In this document: positions 6,921-13,621 of the stretch, one piece after another
Numbering within the stretch: the first letter of the stretch is position 1
Layout: each line of letters opens with the position of its first letter
DNA from: Nitrosopumilales archaeon
Lineage (GTDB): Archaea > Thermoproteota > Nitrososphaeria > Nitrososphaerales > Nitrososphaeraceae
Assembly: GCA_009665115.1 (NCBI GenBank)
Contig: WJXE01000024.1
Coordinates: 1 to 17,311 of the forward strand
DNA length: 17,311 nucleotides
Direction: 5' to 3'
Position numbers and translations under genes: made by a program
Notes under the pieces: generated by a model
The model's input: only the letters and a program-made list of their open reading frames with translations
The model's database searches: none
Told to the model about the DNA's origin: nothing

Positions 6921-7751
6921 ATGGTAGGAGATCTAAAGGCATTCATCGCCGTATCAATCCCGGCAATGCTTTTGTTTGGAATGCGCCATGCACTTGATGT
7001 TGACCACATTACTGCAATAGATAATCTTGTAAGATTACACAATGCAAGGAAAAAAGCTCGGTGGGTAGGTACTGGCTTCAGTATAGGTCATATGACATCG
7101 GTATTAGGTGAAATGCTTCTCATAATATATACAATAGGCAGCACAACGAGTGGCAAAGTAGACCAGCTTTCATTCTGGGGAGGTGTGATAGGAGCGATTG
7201 CTTTAGCAACAATTGGAGCAATCAATATCTATTCAATGAAAAGATGGGGTAAGACTGGCTCAGCTATTCTTGCTAGCAAAGTGGTAGCTAGGACTCATAT
7301 TTTCGGACCCTTTGGTTCTGCGCTGATCACGGGCCTAGTATTCGGATTAGGATTTGATACTGCTACTCAAATATCAGCATTAACATTAACAGTTGCAGCG
7401 TCAGCAACGCTTGGAGTACAAGTAGCACTTATTCTTGCTGGATTTTTTGCTCTGGGTATGATCCCAGTTGATACATTAGATAGTGTGGTCCTTCGTTCAG
7501 CATTTTCTAGAATATTTAATACCAAAGGCTTTACGTATATGGCATACGCATTGAGCGGACTCGCCTTGACAATTGCAGCAATAGAATCATACTCTGTCAT
7601 AACCAAAACGAATATCTTATCTCCGTTAACAGGTCCGGTGTTAGCAGTGATAATTATTTCTGGCACGTTTGGGTATTCTTTTGTGACTCGGAATAGAGCC
7701 GTCCAGACTCCCTCTACTCTAGCAGATGACCACAAGGAAAAGACAAAATAG
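6921..7751 (+). CDS. NiCoT-family nickel (cobalt) permease
   Basis: A 276-residue integral membrane permease of the HoxN/NixA (NiCoT) family that imports Ni2+ or Co2+ across the cytoplasmic membrane. The defining helix II signature is RHALDVDHITAIDN (22-35), with His23, Asp28 and His29 forming the HX4DH motif; the usual DADH is DVDH here. The other family motifs follow in order: GFSIGHMTSV (52-61), GLGFDTATQ (142-150) and GMIPVDTLDS (179-188), the last lacking the usual Gly. About seven to eight membrane helices fit; the protein is shorter than typical bacterial members (about 330-350). The C-terminal tail is hydrophilic. It lies 5' of the urease genes in the same orientation, so nickel supply for urease is its likely job; Ni versus Co selectivity cannot be read from sequence. 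Confidence 0.9.
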   Translation: MVGDLKAFIAVSIPAMLLFGMRHALDVDHITAIDNLVRLHNARKKARWVGTGFSIGHMTSVLGEMLLIIYTIGSTTSGKVDQLSFWGGVIGAIALATIGAINIYSMKRWGKTGSAILASKVVARTHIFGPFGSALITGLVFGLGFDTATQISALTLTVAASATLGVQVALILAGFFALGMIPVDTLDSVVLRSAFSRIFNTKGFTYMAYALSGLALTIAAIESYSVITKTNILSPLTGPVLAVIIISGTFGYSFVTRNRAVQTPSTLADDHKEKTK

Positions 7752-7869
7752 TTTTGTCCTTTATAGCTAGCTCTGTCCGCAGACGGCAAATCTTTGTCTA
7801 CCATCATGACGAATTGGATTATTCATAGTATTACTGCTGTGAAGTTGCGCGCGGTGACATGATAAAAAA

Positions 7870-7887
7870 TTAGTCGATGTCGACTAA
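7870..7887. promoter_or_regulatory. 18-bp inverted repeat upstream of urea-transporter remnant
   Basis: TTAGTCGA-TG-TCGACTAA has perfect 8-bp arms. It lies in the 214-bp gap after the permease and about 24 bp before an A+T-rich box (AATATAATTT, 7911-7920) that could be the promoter of the next frame. Bases 7879-7888 recur inverted at 8372-8381. It could be a regulator's operator or, less likely, a terminator stem for the permease. Confidence 0.45.
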
Positions 7888-7965
7888 GTTGGGAAGCAAA
7901 ACTACAAATCAATATAATTTACTTACCTACCTAAACAATCTATATTCCTCGTAAGTCGTCAACAA

Positions 7966-8307
7966 ATGCTTGGCCTCGGTGTATTAGAAGGAGCCGCAAA
8001 TTTTTCGACTGGAAATCCGGGATTAGACTTTTTCTATACTCTGTTCAACGGCATATCTGAGGTTCCTTTGTTCAGTTCTCTGATCAATGGAATTCTGATA
8101 CTCGCAGTTGTGATTTTGGCATCACAAACGGCTGGTGCAATGATGGTATTGTCAGGACTGATAGGTGCAGGAATGGCTATCCTTTTTGGCGCTCCGTGTG
8201 GTGCGCAATATGCTAAGCACTATGATAAGGGCAAACTTTCTTACAGTCAAGACGTCAAACAAGATGGACAATTTTGCGATCCCAGTGAGAAAGAACGGAA
8301 CTTGTGA
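7966..8307 (+). pseudogene. truncated UT-family urea transporter (N-terminal part)
   Basis: The frame gives 113 residues. Residues about 20-85 (LDFFYTLFNGISEVPLFSSL, NGILILAVVILAS, GAMMVLSGLIGAGMAILFG) follow the N-terminal pattern of the UT urea channel family: an amphipathic FxxxLRGxGQVxFxNNxxTG segment, a helix ending in AS, a second helix ending LLG, then a loop before the LYGYNG motif. Here the loop reads GAPCGAQYAKHYDKGK, LYGYNG is missing, and a hydrophilic unrelated tail follows to the stop. UT proteins are about 300 residues or more, so about three quarters is absent and none of the other frames downstream restores it. Position between nickel permease and ureA fits a former urea importer. 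A short functional peptide is possible but unlikely. The family call is from pattern memory, not a search. Confidence 0.5.
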
Positions 8308-8371
8308 TGAAATCCATTTTTGGTCGAGTGTTGTTGTGCTTCCATTAAACCTCTCTGCTTCAAGATAAGTA

Positions 8372-8382
8372 CTTAGTCGACT
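8372..8382. promoter_or_regulatory. palindromic site related to the 7870 repeat
   Basis: CTTAGTCGAC (8372-8381) is the exact reverse complement of 7879-7888, and AGTCGACT (8375-8382) is itself palindromic. It lies 142 nt before the ureA ATG. Together with 7870-7887 it brackets the truncated urea-transporter frame. Confidence 0.35.
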
Positions 8383-8429
8383 GCACTCAAGCATCTTCTT
8401 CAGCCTAACGAAAAGCGGAGGAAAGATGA

Positions 8430-8447
8430 TAGTCTAATAATAGACTA
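8430..8447. promoter_or_regulatory. inverted repeat just upstream of the ureA TATA box
   Basis: TAGTCTA-ATAA-TAGACTA has perfect 7-bp arms and ends 9 bp before the TATA-like element. That is where an archaeal activator or repressor of the ureABC promoter would bind. TAGTCTA recurs at 11104-11110 in front of the chaperonin promoter. Confidence 0.45.
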
Positions 8448-8456
8448 AAATCCCAT

Positions 8457-8466
8457 TTATATACTC
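8457..8466 (+). promoter_or_regulatory. TATA-like box of ureABC
   Basis: TTTATATACT matches the archaeal TATA consensus well. Transcription would start about 25 nt downstream, near 8488, giving a leader of roughly 35 nt. That leader contains the purine-rich GAGGTAAAAGG (8510-8520) immediately before the ureA ATG. Confidence 0.5.
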
Positions 8467-8523
8467 TAATATCTTGAAGTTTAAATTATTCGGCCTTTCG
8501 CTATAGCTCGAGGTAAAAGGAAA

Positions 8524-8826
8524 ATGATGTTAACACCGAGGGAAATTGATAAGATGATGATTTGGACAGCAGCAAAGATAGCAGAAGATCGAAAAAAGAG
8601 GGGAATAAAACTGAATTATCCTGAATCAGTTGCTTACATAGCTAATCATGTTGTAGAAGGGGCTCGAGAAGGGAAGACCGTAGCCGGATTAATGAAATCG
8701 GCAAGAGAAATATTGAAGAAGGCTGACGTAATGCCCGGCATACAAGATATGATACACACAGTGCAAGTAGAGGCCACGTTTCCGGATGGCACCAAACTCG
8801 TGACAGTGCATGACCCGGTTCAATAG
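8524..8826 (+). CDS. ureA: urease subunit gamma
   Basis: A 100-residue gamma subunit, the normal length for a separate UreA. It opens with LTPREIDKMMIWTAAKIAED and carries the conserved KLNYPESVAYI (29-39), EGAREGKTVAGLM (45-57) and the C-terminal VEATFPDGTKLVTVHDPV. It packs against UreB and UreC in the cytoplasmic (UreABC)3-type urease, which hydrolyses urea to ammonia and carbamate; in an ammonia oxidiser this would supply substrate for energy metabolism. The first of two adjacent ATGs is taken; GAGGTAAAAGG lies just upstream. It is first in a tight ureA-ureB-ureC run with 15 nt before ureB, under its own TATA-like box. Confidence 0.97.
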   Translation: MMLTPREIDKMMIWTAAKIAEDRKKRGIKLNYPESVAYIANHVVEGAREGKTVAGLMKSAREILKKADVMPGIQDMIHTVQVEATFPDGTKLVTVHDPVQ

Positions 8827-8841
8827 GCGGTGCAATAGGCA

Positions 8842-9297
8842 ATGGTTAGTAAGTCAAAAACGAGAGTAAAAGGTAAAACTAAAACTCCAATTGCAAAAAA
8901 ACCAACAGGAAAGGAGGTTAGTAGCAAATTGATACCGGGTGAATACATACTCTCATCGAAGCCAGTTATTTGCAACGAAAATAGAAACACTATAAAGATT
9001 ACTGTCAAGAACACTGGTGACAGACCTTCTCAAATAGGTTCGCATACTCACTTCTTTGAAGTAAATAAAGCACTCGACTTCCCAAGGCAGAAAGCATATG
9101 GTTACAGGCTGAACATACCGGCTGGGACTTCAGTAAGATTTGAACCGGGAGATTCAAAAGAAGTAGATCTCTGTGAAATTGGCGGCCATCGCATTGTTTA
9201 CGGATTTAACGCTTTAACAATGGGAGGGTTGGCTTCATCGGCGGTGAGGAACGCAGCGTTTGATATGGCCAAGAGACAAGGCTACAAAGGGGCGTAA
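8842..9297 (+). CDS. ureB: urease subunit beta with basic N-terminal extension
   Basis: A 151-residue beta subunit. The core starts at about residue 32 with IPGEYIL and includes NTGDRPSQIGSHTHFFEVNKA (57-77) and YRLNIPAGTSVRFEPGDSKEV (87-107), then GGHRIVYGFN. The core alone would be about 100 residues. The extra N-terminus (1-30) is very rich in Lys and Thr (KSKTRVKGKTKTPIAKK) and looks disordered, and a helical C-terminal extension (about 129-151) follows. The beta subunit has no catalytic residues; it supports the UreC flap and quaternary packing. The next gene begins 18 nt downstream. An ATG further inside is absent before the core, so the extension seems genuinely encoded. Confidence 0.96.
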   Translation: MVSKSKTRVKGKTKTPIAKKPTGKEVSSKLIPGEYILSSKPVICNENRNTIKITVKNTGDRPSQIGSHTHFFEVNKALDFPRQKAYGYRLNIPAGTSVRFEPGDSKEVDLCEIGGHRIVYGFNALTMGGLASSAVRNAAFDMAKRQGYKGA

Positions 9298-9315
9298 GAT
9301 GAGAGGGGATAAGAA

Positions 9316-11043
9316 ATGGTTCTTAAATTAACGCGAAAGCATTACACTGACCTGTATGGCCCAACAACCGAAGACAAAGTAAGGGTTGGAGACTCCGATC
9401 TTCTCATAGAAGTGGAGAAAGACCTGATAACACCAGGAGATGAATGCGTCTTTGGTGGAGGAAAGACCTTAAGAGATGGGATAGCACAGACACCAGGCAT
9501 TACAAATGCGAATGGAGCTCTTGACCTTCTAATTACAAACGCCGTCATCGTCGATCCGGTACTTGGAATAGTCAAGGCTGACATCGGCATAAAGGACGGC
9601 AAGATTGCTGGAATTGGAAAATCAGGTAATCCCTATACGATGGACAAAGTGGATCGCAATATGGTTTTTTCGGCATGCACAGAAGCTACTGCAGGTGAGC
9701 ACACTATCTGCACGCCAGGACACTTTGATACTCATATACACATGATATCACCGCAGCAGTACATGGATGCCATCAGTGGCGGCATCTGCAGTATGATTGG
9801 AGGAGGAACTGGTCCGGCAGATGGGACTAATGCAACTACCTGTACGCCTGGTGTCTTTAACATAAGTAGAATGATGGAGAGCGTAGAAGATATACCCATG
9901 AATTATGGATTCTTGGGTAAAGGCAATGACTCTCATCCATCGTTGGCAACACTGATGGAGCAGATAGAAGCAGGGGCATGTGGTCTTAAAGACCATGAGG
10001 ACTGGGGTACTACTGCTGCAGTGCTAGATGCATCTTTGAAGGCAGCAGATGCTACTGACATTCAAGTGGCCATTCATACAGATTCAATTAATGAATGCGC
10101 GTACGTTGAGGACACGATAAATGCAATTGATGGTAGAGCAGTACACACTTATCATACAGAAGGTGCCGGTGGCGGTCATGCACCTGATATCATGAAGATT
10201 GCGGGTGAACAATTCGCACTGCCCTCTTCAACAACCCCGACTAGACCATATACAGTAAATACATTAGACGAACACCTTGACATGGTAATGTTCTGTCATC
10301 ATCTTAATCCTGCTGTGCCTGAGGATGTCCATTTTGCAGAGTCCAGAATTAGAGCTGAAACCATAGCTGCCGAAGATGTTTTACATGATGAGGGTGTTTT
10401 GAGCATGTATTCGTCTGATAGCCAAGCGATGGGCAGAATCGGTGAAGTTGTAATTCGTGCTTGGCAGACGGCGGACAAAATGAAGAAGATGAAGGGCAAA
10501 CTGAAAGAGGAAACTGGAGACAATGATAATTTCAGAGCAAAAAGGTACATTGCAAAAACGACGATAAATCCCGCAATAACACATGGTGTAGCCGACCATC
10601 TTGGTTCGCTAGAGGTTGGCAAGTATGCAGACATTGTGATGTATCCAACGGCATTCTTCCCAGCAAAGCCAAAGATGGTGTTCAAGGGAGGATTCATTGC
10701 ATGGTCAATTATGGGAGATCCCAACGCATCGCTTCCAACTCCTGAACCAGTCTTCTACAGACCGATGTTCGGAGCACTAGGAAAGGCAGTAAAGAAGACT
10801 TGCTTTACATTTACGTCCAAGGCCGCCGTGCGACTAGGAGTACCACAACAACTAGGGCTTGAGAAAGTGGTTTTGCCAGTAAAGAATTGTAGGAATATTG
10901 GTAAGAAGGATATGATGTGGAACGACAAGACTCCAGAGATAAAAATAGATCCGGAGACATATGAAGTAACGTTGGATGGAAAAATTGCAACCGTCGAACC
11001 AGCAAAAGAACTCTCTTTAGCACAAAGGTACTTTATGGCTTAG
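9316..11043 (+). CDS. ureC: urease subunit alpha (catalytic)
   Basis: A 575-residue catalytic subunit, full length. By alignment with Klebsiella aerogenes numbering (offset +8) every active-site residue is present: nickel ligands His140 and His142 in DTHIH, carbamylated Lys225 and catalytic His227 in GLKDHEDWG, nickel ligands His254 in IHTDSINE and His280 in YHTEGAGGGHAPD, flap residues Cys327 and His328 in MFCHHL, and Asp368 in SSDSQAMGR. The segment before the first ligands is GHFDTHIH, where most ureases have GGxDTHIH. A GAGGGG ribosome binding site sits 7 nt before the ATG. The enzyme is expected to be an active Ni2 urease in the cytoplasm. It is followed by a poly-T tract, then the chaperonin unit with the accessory genes. 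Confidence 0.98.
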   Translation: MVLKLTRKHYTDLYGPTTEDKVRVGDSDLLIEVEKDLITPGDECVFGGGKTLRDGIAQTPGITNANGALDLLITNAVIVDPVLGIVKADIGIKDGKIAGIGKSGNPYTMDKVDRNMVFSACTEATAGEHTICTPGHFDTHIHMISPQQYMDAISGGICSMIGGGTGPADGTNATTCTPGVFNISRMMESVEDIPMNYGFLGKGNDSHPSLATLMEQIEAGACGLKDHEDWGTTAAVLDASLKAADATDIQVAIHTDSINECAYVEDTINAIDGRAVHTYHTEGAGGGHAPDIMKIAGEQFALPSSTTPTRPYTVNTLDEHLDMVMFCHHLNPAVPEDVHFAESRIRAETIAAEDVLHDEGVLSMYSSDSQAMGRIGEVVIRAWQTADKMKKMKGKLKEETGDNDNFRAKRYIAKTTINPAITHGVADHLGSLEVGKYADIVMYPTAFFPAKPKMVFKGGFIAWSIMGDPNASLPTPEPVFYRPMFGALGKAVKKTCFTFTSKAAVRLGVPQQLGLEKVVLPVKNCRNIGKKDMMWNDKTPEIKIDPETYEVTLDGKIATVEPAKELSLAQRYFMA

Positions 11044-11085
11044 GCAGTGATAGATGCAGAGCGAGTAAAGGAATATAGGCTAAAA

Positions 11086-11100
11086 TTCTTTCTTTTTTTT
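11086..11100 (+). terminator. poly-T tract after ureC
   Basis: TTCTTTCTTTTTTTT on the coding strand, 43 nt after the ureC stop, is the form of an archaeal intrinsic terminator. It would separate ureABC from the chaperonin-accessory unit, at least partially. Confidence 0.5.
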
Positions 11101-11103
11101 GGG

Positions 11104-11127
11104 TAGTCTATCATATACCTTTATTTT
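11104..11127 (+). promoter_or_regulatory. promoter region of the chaperonin-ureEFGD unit
   Basis: An A+T-rich box CATATACCTTTATTTTT (11112-11128) lies about 35-45 nt before the chaperonin ATG, so transcription would begin near 11148 and give a short leader without a clear Shine-Dalgarno. TAGTCTA at 11104-11110 repeats the arm of the inverted repeat that precedes the ureA promoter. Confidence 0.4.
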
Positions 11128-11161
11128 TGTCTACGGTCTTTACACAATATAGTGGTACCTA

Positions 11162-12718
11162 ATGTCAAATCCTAATTACGGTGTATGGAGACCCATGGCC
11201 GAGAACGTAGAATTCAACGCCTTGGAATCCAATTCCAATGCAGTGATGGCCGTAGCAGATACCGTCAGAACAACTTTGGGTCCTAAGGGATTGGATAAGC
11301 TTCTGATAGATCAAGCTATGAACAGGCACATATCAAATGATGGTGTAACAATTTTGCTTTCTCTGAGGGCAATACATCCAGTTGCAAGAATGATTGTAGA
11401 GATAGCAGAGAGGCAGGAGCAATTGGTTGGTGATGGAACGACAACGGCTGTCGTCATGGCAGCGGAAATGATAAAGGAGGGCAAAAGGCTCGTAAAGGAA
11501 CTTGGAGTTCACCCAACAAAAGTTGTCGAAGGAATAGAAGGCGGGGTCAAAGAAGCTTGTCAGTTACTCGAAAAAGAAGCAAAGAAGATCTCCCTGAATG
11601 AGATTGCGCTAGAACAGGTAGTTAAGACATCTTTGTCATCAAAGCTGGACGGACGAAAGCTCTCTTTGCTTGTGATTTCGGCATTGAGATCTGTTGGAAA
11701 GAATGCGTTGTATAATGGCTCGTACGACTTTGATAAGACGATAATAGTTCTTCGAAGGACTACCATGGAAGATAGACTTGTCAACGGTATAGTTCTCGAG
11801 AGAAAAAGGATGGATCCTGAGATGCCTTTAGAGATAAATGAGGCAAGAGTTATGATCGCAAGATTGGATTTGAAGCCTGTTAAAGAAGCTTGGGTGAAGG
11901 AAAATAGTAAGTACGAAGAAATTCTGAATATGGAAAATGACAGGGTCGCCAAATCAAAGGACATAGTTAACTCTCTGCTAGCAACCGGTGCGAACGCTAT
12001 TTTGATAGCATCGGGTGAGGTAGATCAGGTTATAGAAAACCTACTTGTAGCAAACAAAGTGTTTGCTGTACGTATCTCTATCGAAGAGATAGAATACTTA
12101 TCCCGTTATACTGGTGCTAAACCTGTTAGGATGATGGATGATCTAAAAAAATCAGATATTTTAGGCAGAGCAGATCATATCTACGAAGATGAGGATAATG
12201 GAGTAATTTACATAGATAATGGGTCACGCGGGAATATGGCTACGATGATAGTTTCTGGTACGACCAAGGAAACATCTCTTGAGCGATGGAGGGCTGCCAT
12301 AGATGGGGTAAATGCTGCAGAAGCAGCTCTGAATAAGGGTGTTGTTGCTGGCGGAGGGGCTGCAGAATTGCATGTTATTGAGAAGGTAAAAAACCTAAGA
12401 TTGAAGGGCCTGGAACAGGTTGGTCTTGATGTTGTGACGTCAGCCCTTGAGAGCATCATGCGTCAAATACTTACAAATGCTGGCTACAATGGACTTGAAA
12501 AAGTTATGGCGGCAAAAGCTTCTCCAGATACGTTTGGTATAGATATCGATTCAGGTGATCCAGTAGACATGTGGAAGATGGGTGTGCTTGATCCATTGCT
12601 GGTTAAGACCATGGCTCTTGAGGCTGCTGGAGAGATTGCTAAATCTGTTTTGCGAATTGATAGAAACCTAGCAGCAGAGGATCTTAGCCAACAGGCTCTA
12701 TCAGAGACAAGGAGATGA
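11162..12718 (+). CDS. divergent group II chaperonin (thermosome) subunit in the urease operon
   Basis: A 518-residue group II chaperonin subunit, slightly short of the usual 540-560. The ATPase core is intact: LGPKG (39-43), NDGVTIL (59-65, Asp60), VGDGTTTAVV (89-98, Asp91), the hydrolysis-type Asp381, and VAGGGAAEL (395-403). The apical domain with its built-in lid segment spans about 205-350. Differences from housekeeping thermosomes: the N-terminus lacks the GRDAQ element, the usual GxSxxDT segment before the apical domain is reduced to RRTTMEDRLVNG, and there is no Gly/Met-rich C-terminal tail. It folds proteins in the cytosol by ATP-driven lid closure. It sits between ureC and ureE and is followed after 9 nt by the next gene, so folding or assembly of urease or its accessory proteins is a reasonable inference. 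It could instead be an ordinary paralogue that merely landed here. Confidence 0.92.
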   Translation: MSNPNYGVWRPMAENVEFNALESNSNAVMAVADTVRTTLGPKGLDKLLIDQAMNRHISNDGVTILLSLRAIHPVARMIVEIAERQEQLVGDGTTTAVVMAAEMIKEGKRLVKELGVHPTKVVEGIEGGVKEACQLLEKEAKKISLNEIALEQVVKTSLSSKLDGRKLSLLVISALRSVGKNALYNGSYDFDKTIIVLRRTTMEDRLVNGIVLERKRMDPEMPLEINEARVMIARLDLKPVKEAWVKENSKYEEILNMENDRVAKSKDIVNSLLATGANAILIASGEVDQVIENLLVANKVFAVRISIEEIEYLSRYTGAKPVRMMDDLKKSDILGRADHIYEDEDNGVIYIDNGSRGNMATMIVSGTTKETSLERWRAAIDGVNAAEAALNKGVVAGGGAAELHVIEKVKNLRLKGLEQVGLDVVTSALESIMRQILTNAGYNGLEKVMAAKASPDTFGIDIDSGDPVDMWKMGVLDPLLVKTMALEAAGEIAKSVLRIDRNLAAEDLSQQALSETRR

Positions 12719-12727
12719 TTTGAAAAA

Positions 12728-13099
12728 ATGTTGATTCGACACTGTGTTGAAGAATCTAATGTTGATGAAAACTTGGCCGTAACCGATCCTTCAAAGGTAA
12801 GACATGTGGTGATTTTGGCCGGCAGAATCGAATCAATGTCGGGCTTGATTGATCCTGCATCACACCTTAACCTTGATTATCCAGACCATAAGGTTACAAC
12901 ATGTGTTATTGCTGAAAAGTTTGAGATTAACGCCAAAGTAAAAATTGGTGATCAGGGACTTGTTGTTGCGAGGGTCGATAGATCAACTCTTAGACATTAT
13001 GGTCATGTTGACTACACACAAAGATTGTTTGATATGATTGAAGCAGTAAAGAAAAGCCACGAATCGAGGAAGACGAAAGAAAAGGACAAAATACAATAG
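12728..13099 (+). CDS. unrecognised 123-residue protein between chaperonin and ureE
   Basis: I do not recognise this family. It starts at an ATG 9 nt after the chaperonin stop, with GGAGATG (12711-12717) as a possible ribosome binding site, and ends 3 nt before the ureE start, so it is firmly inside the operon. Features seen: two cysteines (RHCVEES near the start, TTCVIAEKF in the middle), several histidines (HVV, SHLNLDYPDH, LRHYGHVDY), a probable beta-rich centre (residues about 27-85, alternating Val/Ile) with KVKIGDQGLVVARVD, and a Lys/Glu-rich charged tail from about residue 108. No signal peptide or membrane helix. A role in urease maturation, nickel handling or as a partner of the chaperonin is suggested by position alone. 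Confidence 0.85.
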   Translation: MLIRHCVEESNVDENLAVTDPSKVRHVVILAGRIESMSGLIDPASHLNLDYPDHKVTTCVIAEKFEINAKVKIGDQGLVVARVDRSTLRHYGHVDYTQRLFDMIEAVKKSHESRKTKEKDKIQ

Positions 13100-13102
13100 A
13101 AA

Positions 13103-13621
13103 TTGATCACAGTGGATTCAGTACTCGGAAATATCAACAGAGATAAGAAACTCAAAGCAAAGTGTGATGAAATGACTGCGAGAAAAGTTTGTGAGACAAT
13201 TAAAATTAGCAGATTAGAATCTCAACGAGTAAGAATGAGAAAACTCTCGGACAAGGGGACAGATGTCGCTCTGACCCTTCCACCAGGCACTTGGCTTAAA
13301 AATGGCGATGTTATAATTATAACAGAAAACAAAATGGTTGTTGTTGGGATAGAACCGGAGGACGTGATTATGATAGGGATCAGAGATAACATGCACGAAG
13401 ACGATAGTGTCGAAGTACCTGTTAGGGTCGGTCATACTATAGGTAATCTGCATCGACCAATAAAATTAGAGGGAAACAAAATATACTTTCCAATTCAAGC
13501 AGATACCGAACTGGAGATGTTCAAGAAGCTCTTCGAACCAATTAATGAACATCTGGATATCAAAAAGACAACGATGGTGTTCGAACCGGAAGATGGGATA
13601 GAAATACATGAACATCCATAA
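13103..13621 (+). CDS. ureE: urease accessory protein UreE (nickel metallochaperone)
   Basis: A 172-residue UreE, which binds Ni2+ and hands it to UreG during urease activation. The N-terminal peptide-binding-like domain spans about 1-75 (RVRMRKLSDKGTDVALTLPP is typical) and the metal-binding domain about 76-150, with the conserved VGHTIGNLHRPI (109-120, His111 and His117). The C-terminus ends EIHEHP, a short remnant of the His-rich tail seen in Klebsiella, so nickel storage capacity there should be low. The start is taken as a TTG at 13103, 3 nt after the previous stop; a GTG at 13112 in the same frame is an alternative. Its end overlaps the ureF start by 14 nt, indicating translational coupling. 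Confidence 0.9.
   Translation: MITVDSVLGNINRDKKLKAKCDEMTARKVCETIKISRLESQRVRMRKLSDKGTDVALTLPPGTWLKNGDVIIITENKMVVVGIEPEDVIMIGIRDNMHEDDSVEVPVRVGHTIGNLHRPIKLEGNKIYFPIQADTELEMFKKLFEPINEHLDIKKTTMVFEPEDGIEIHEHP

Noticed and set aside
7367..7807. Minus-strand 146-codon open frame
   Set aside because: It overlaps the 3' half of the nickel permease, which has clear NiCoT motifs. The antisense translation has no recognisable domain.
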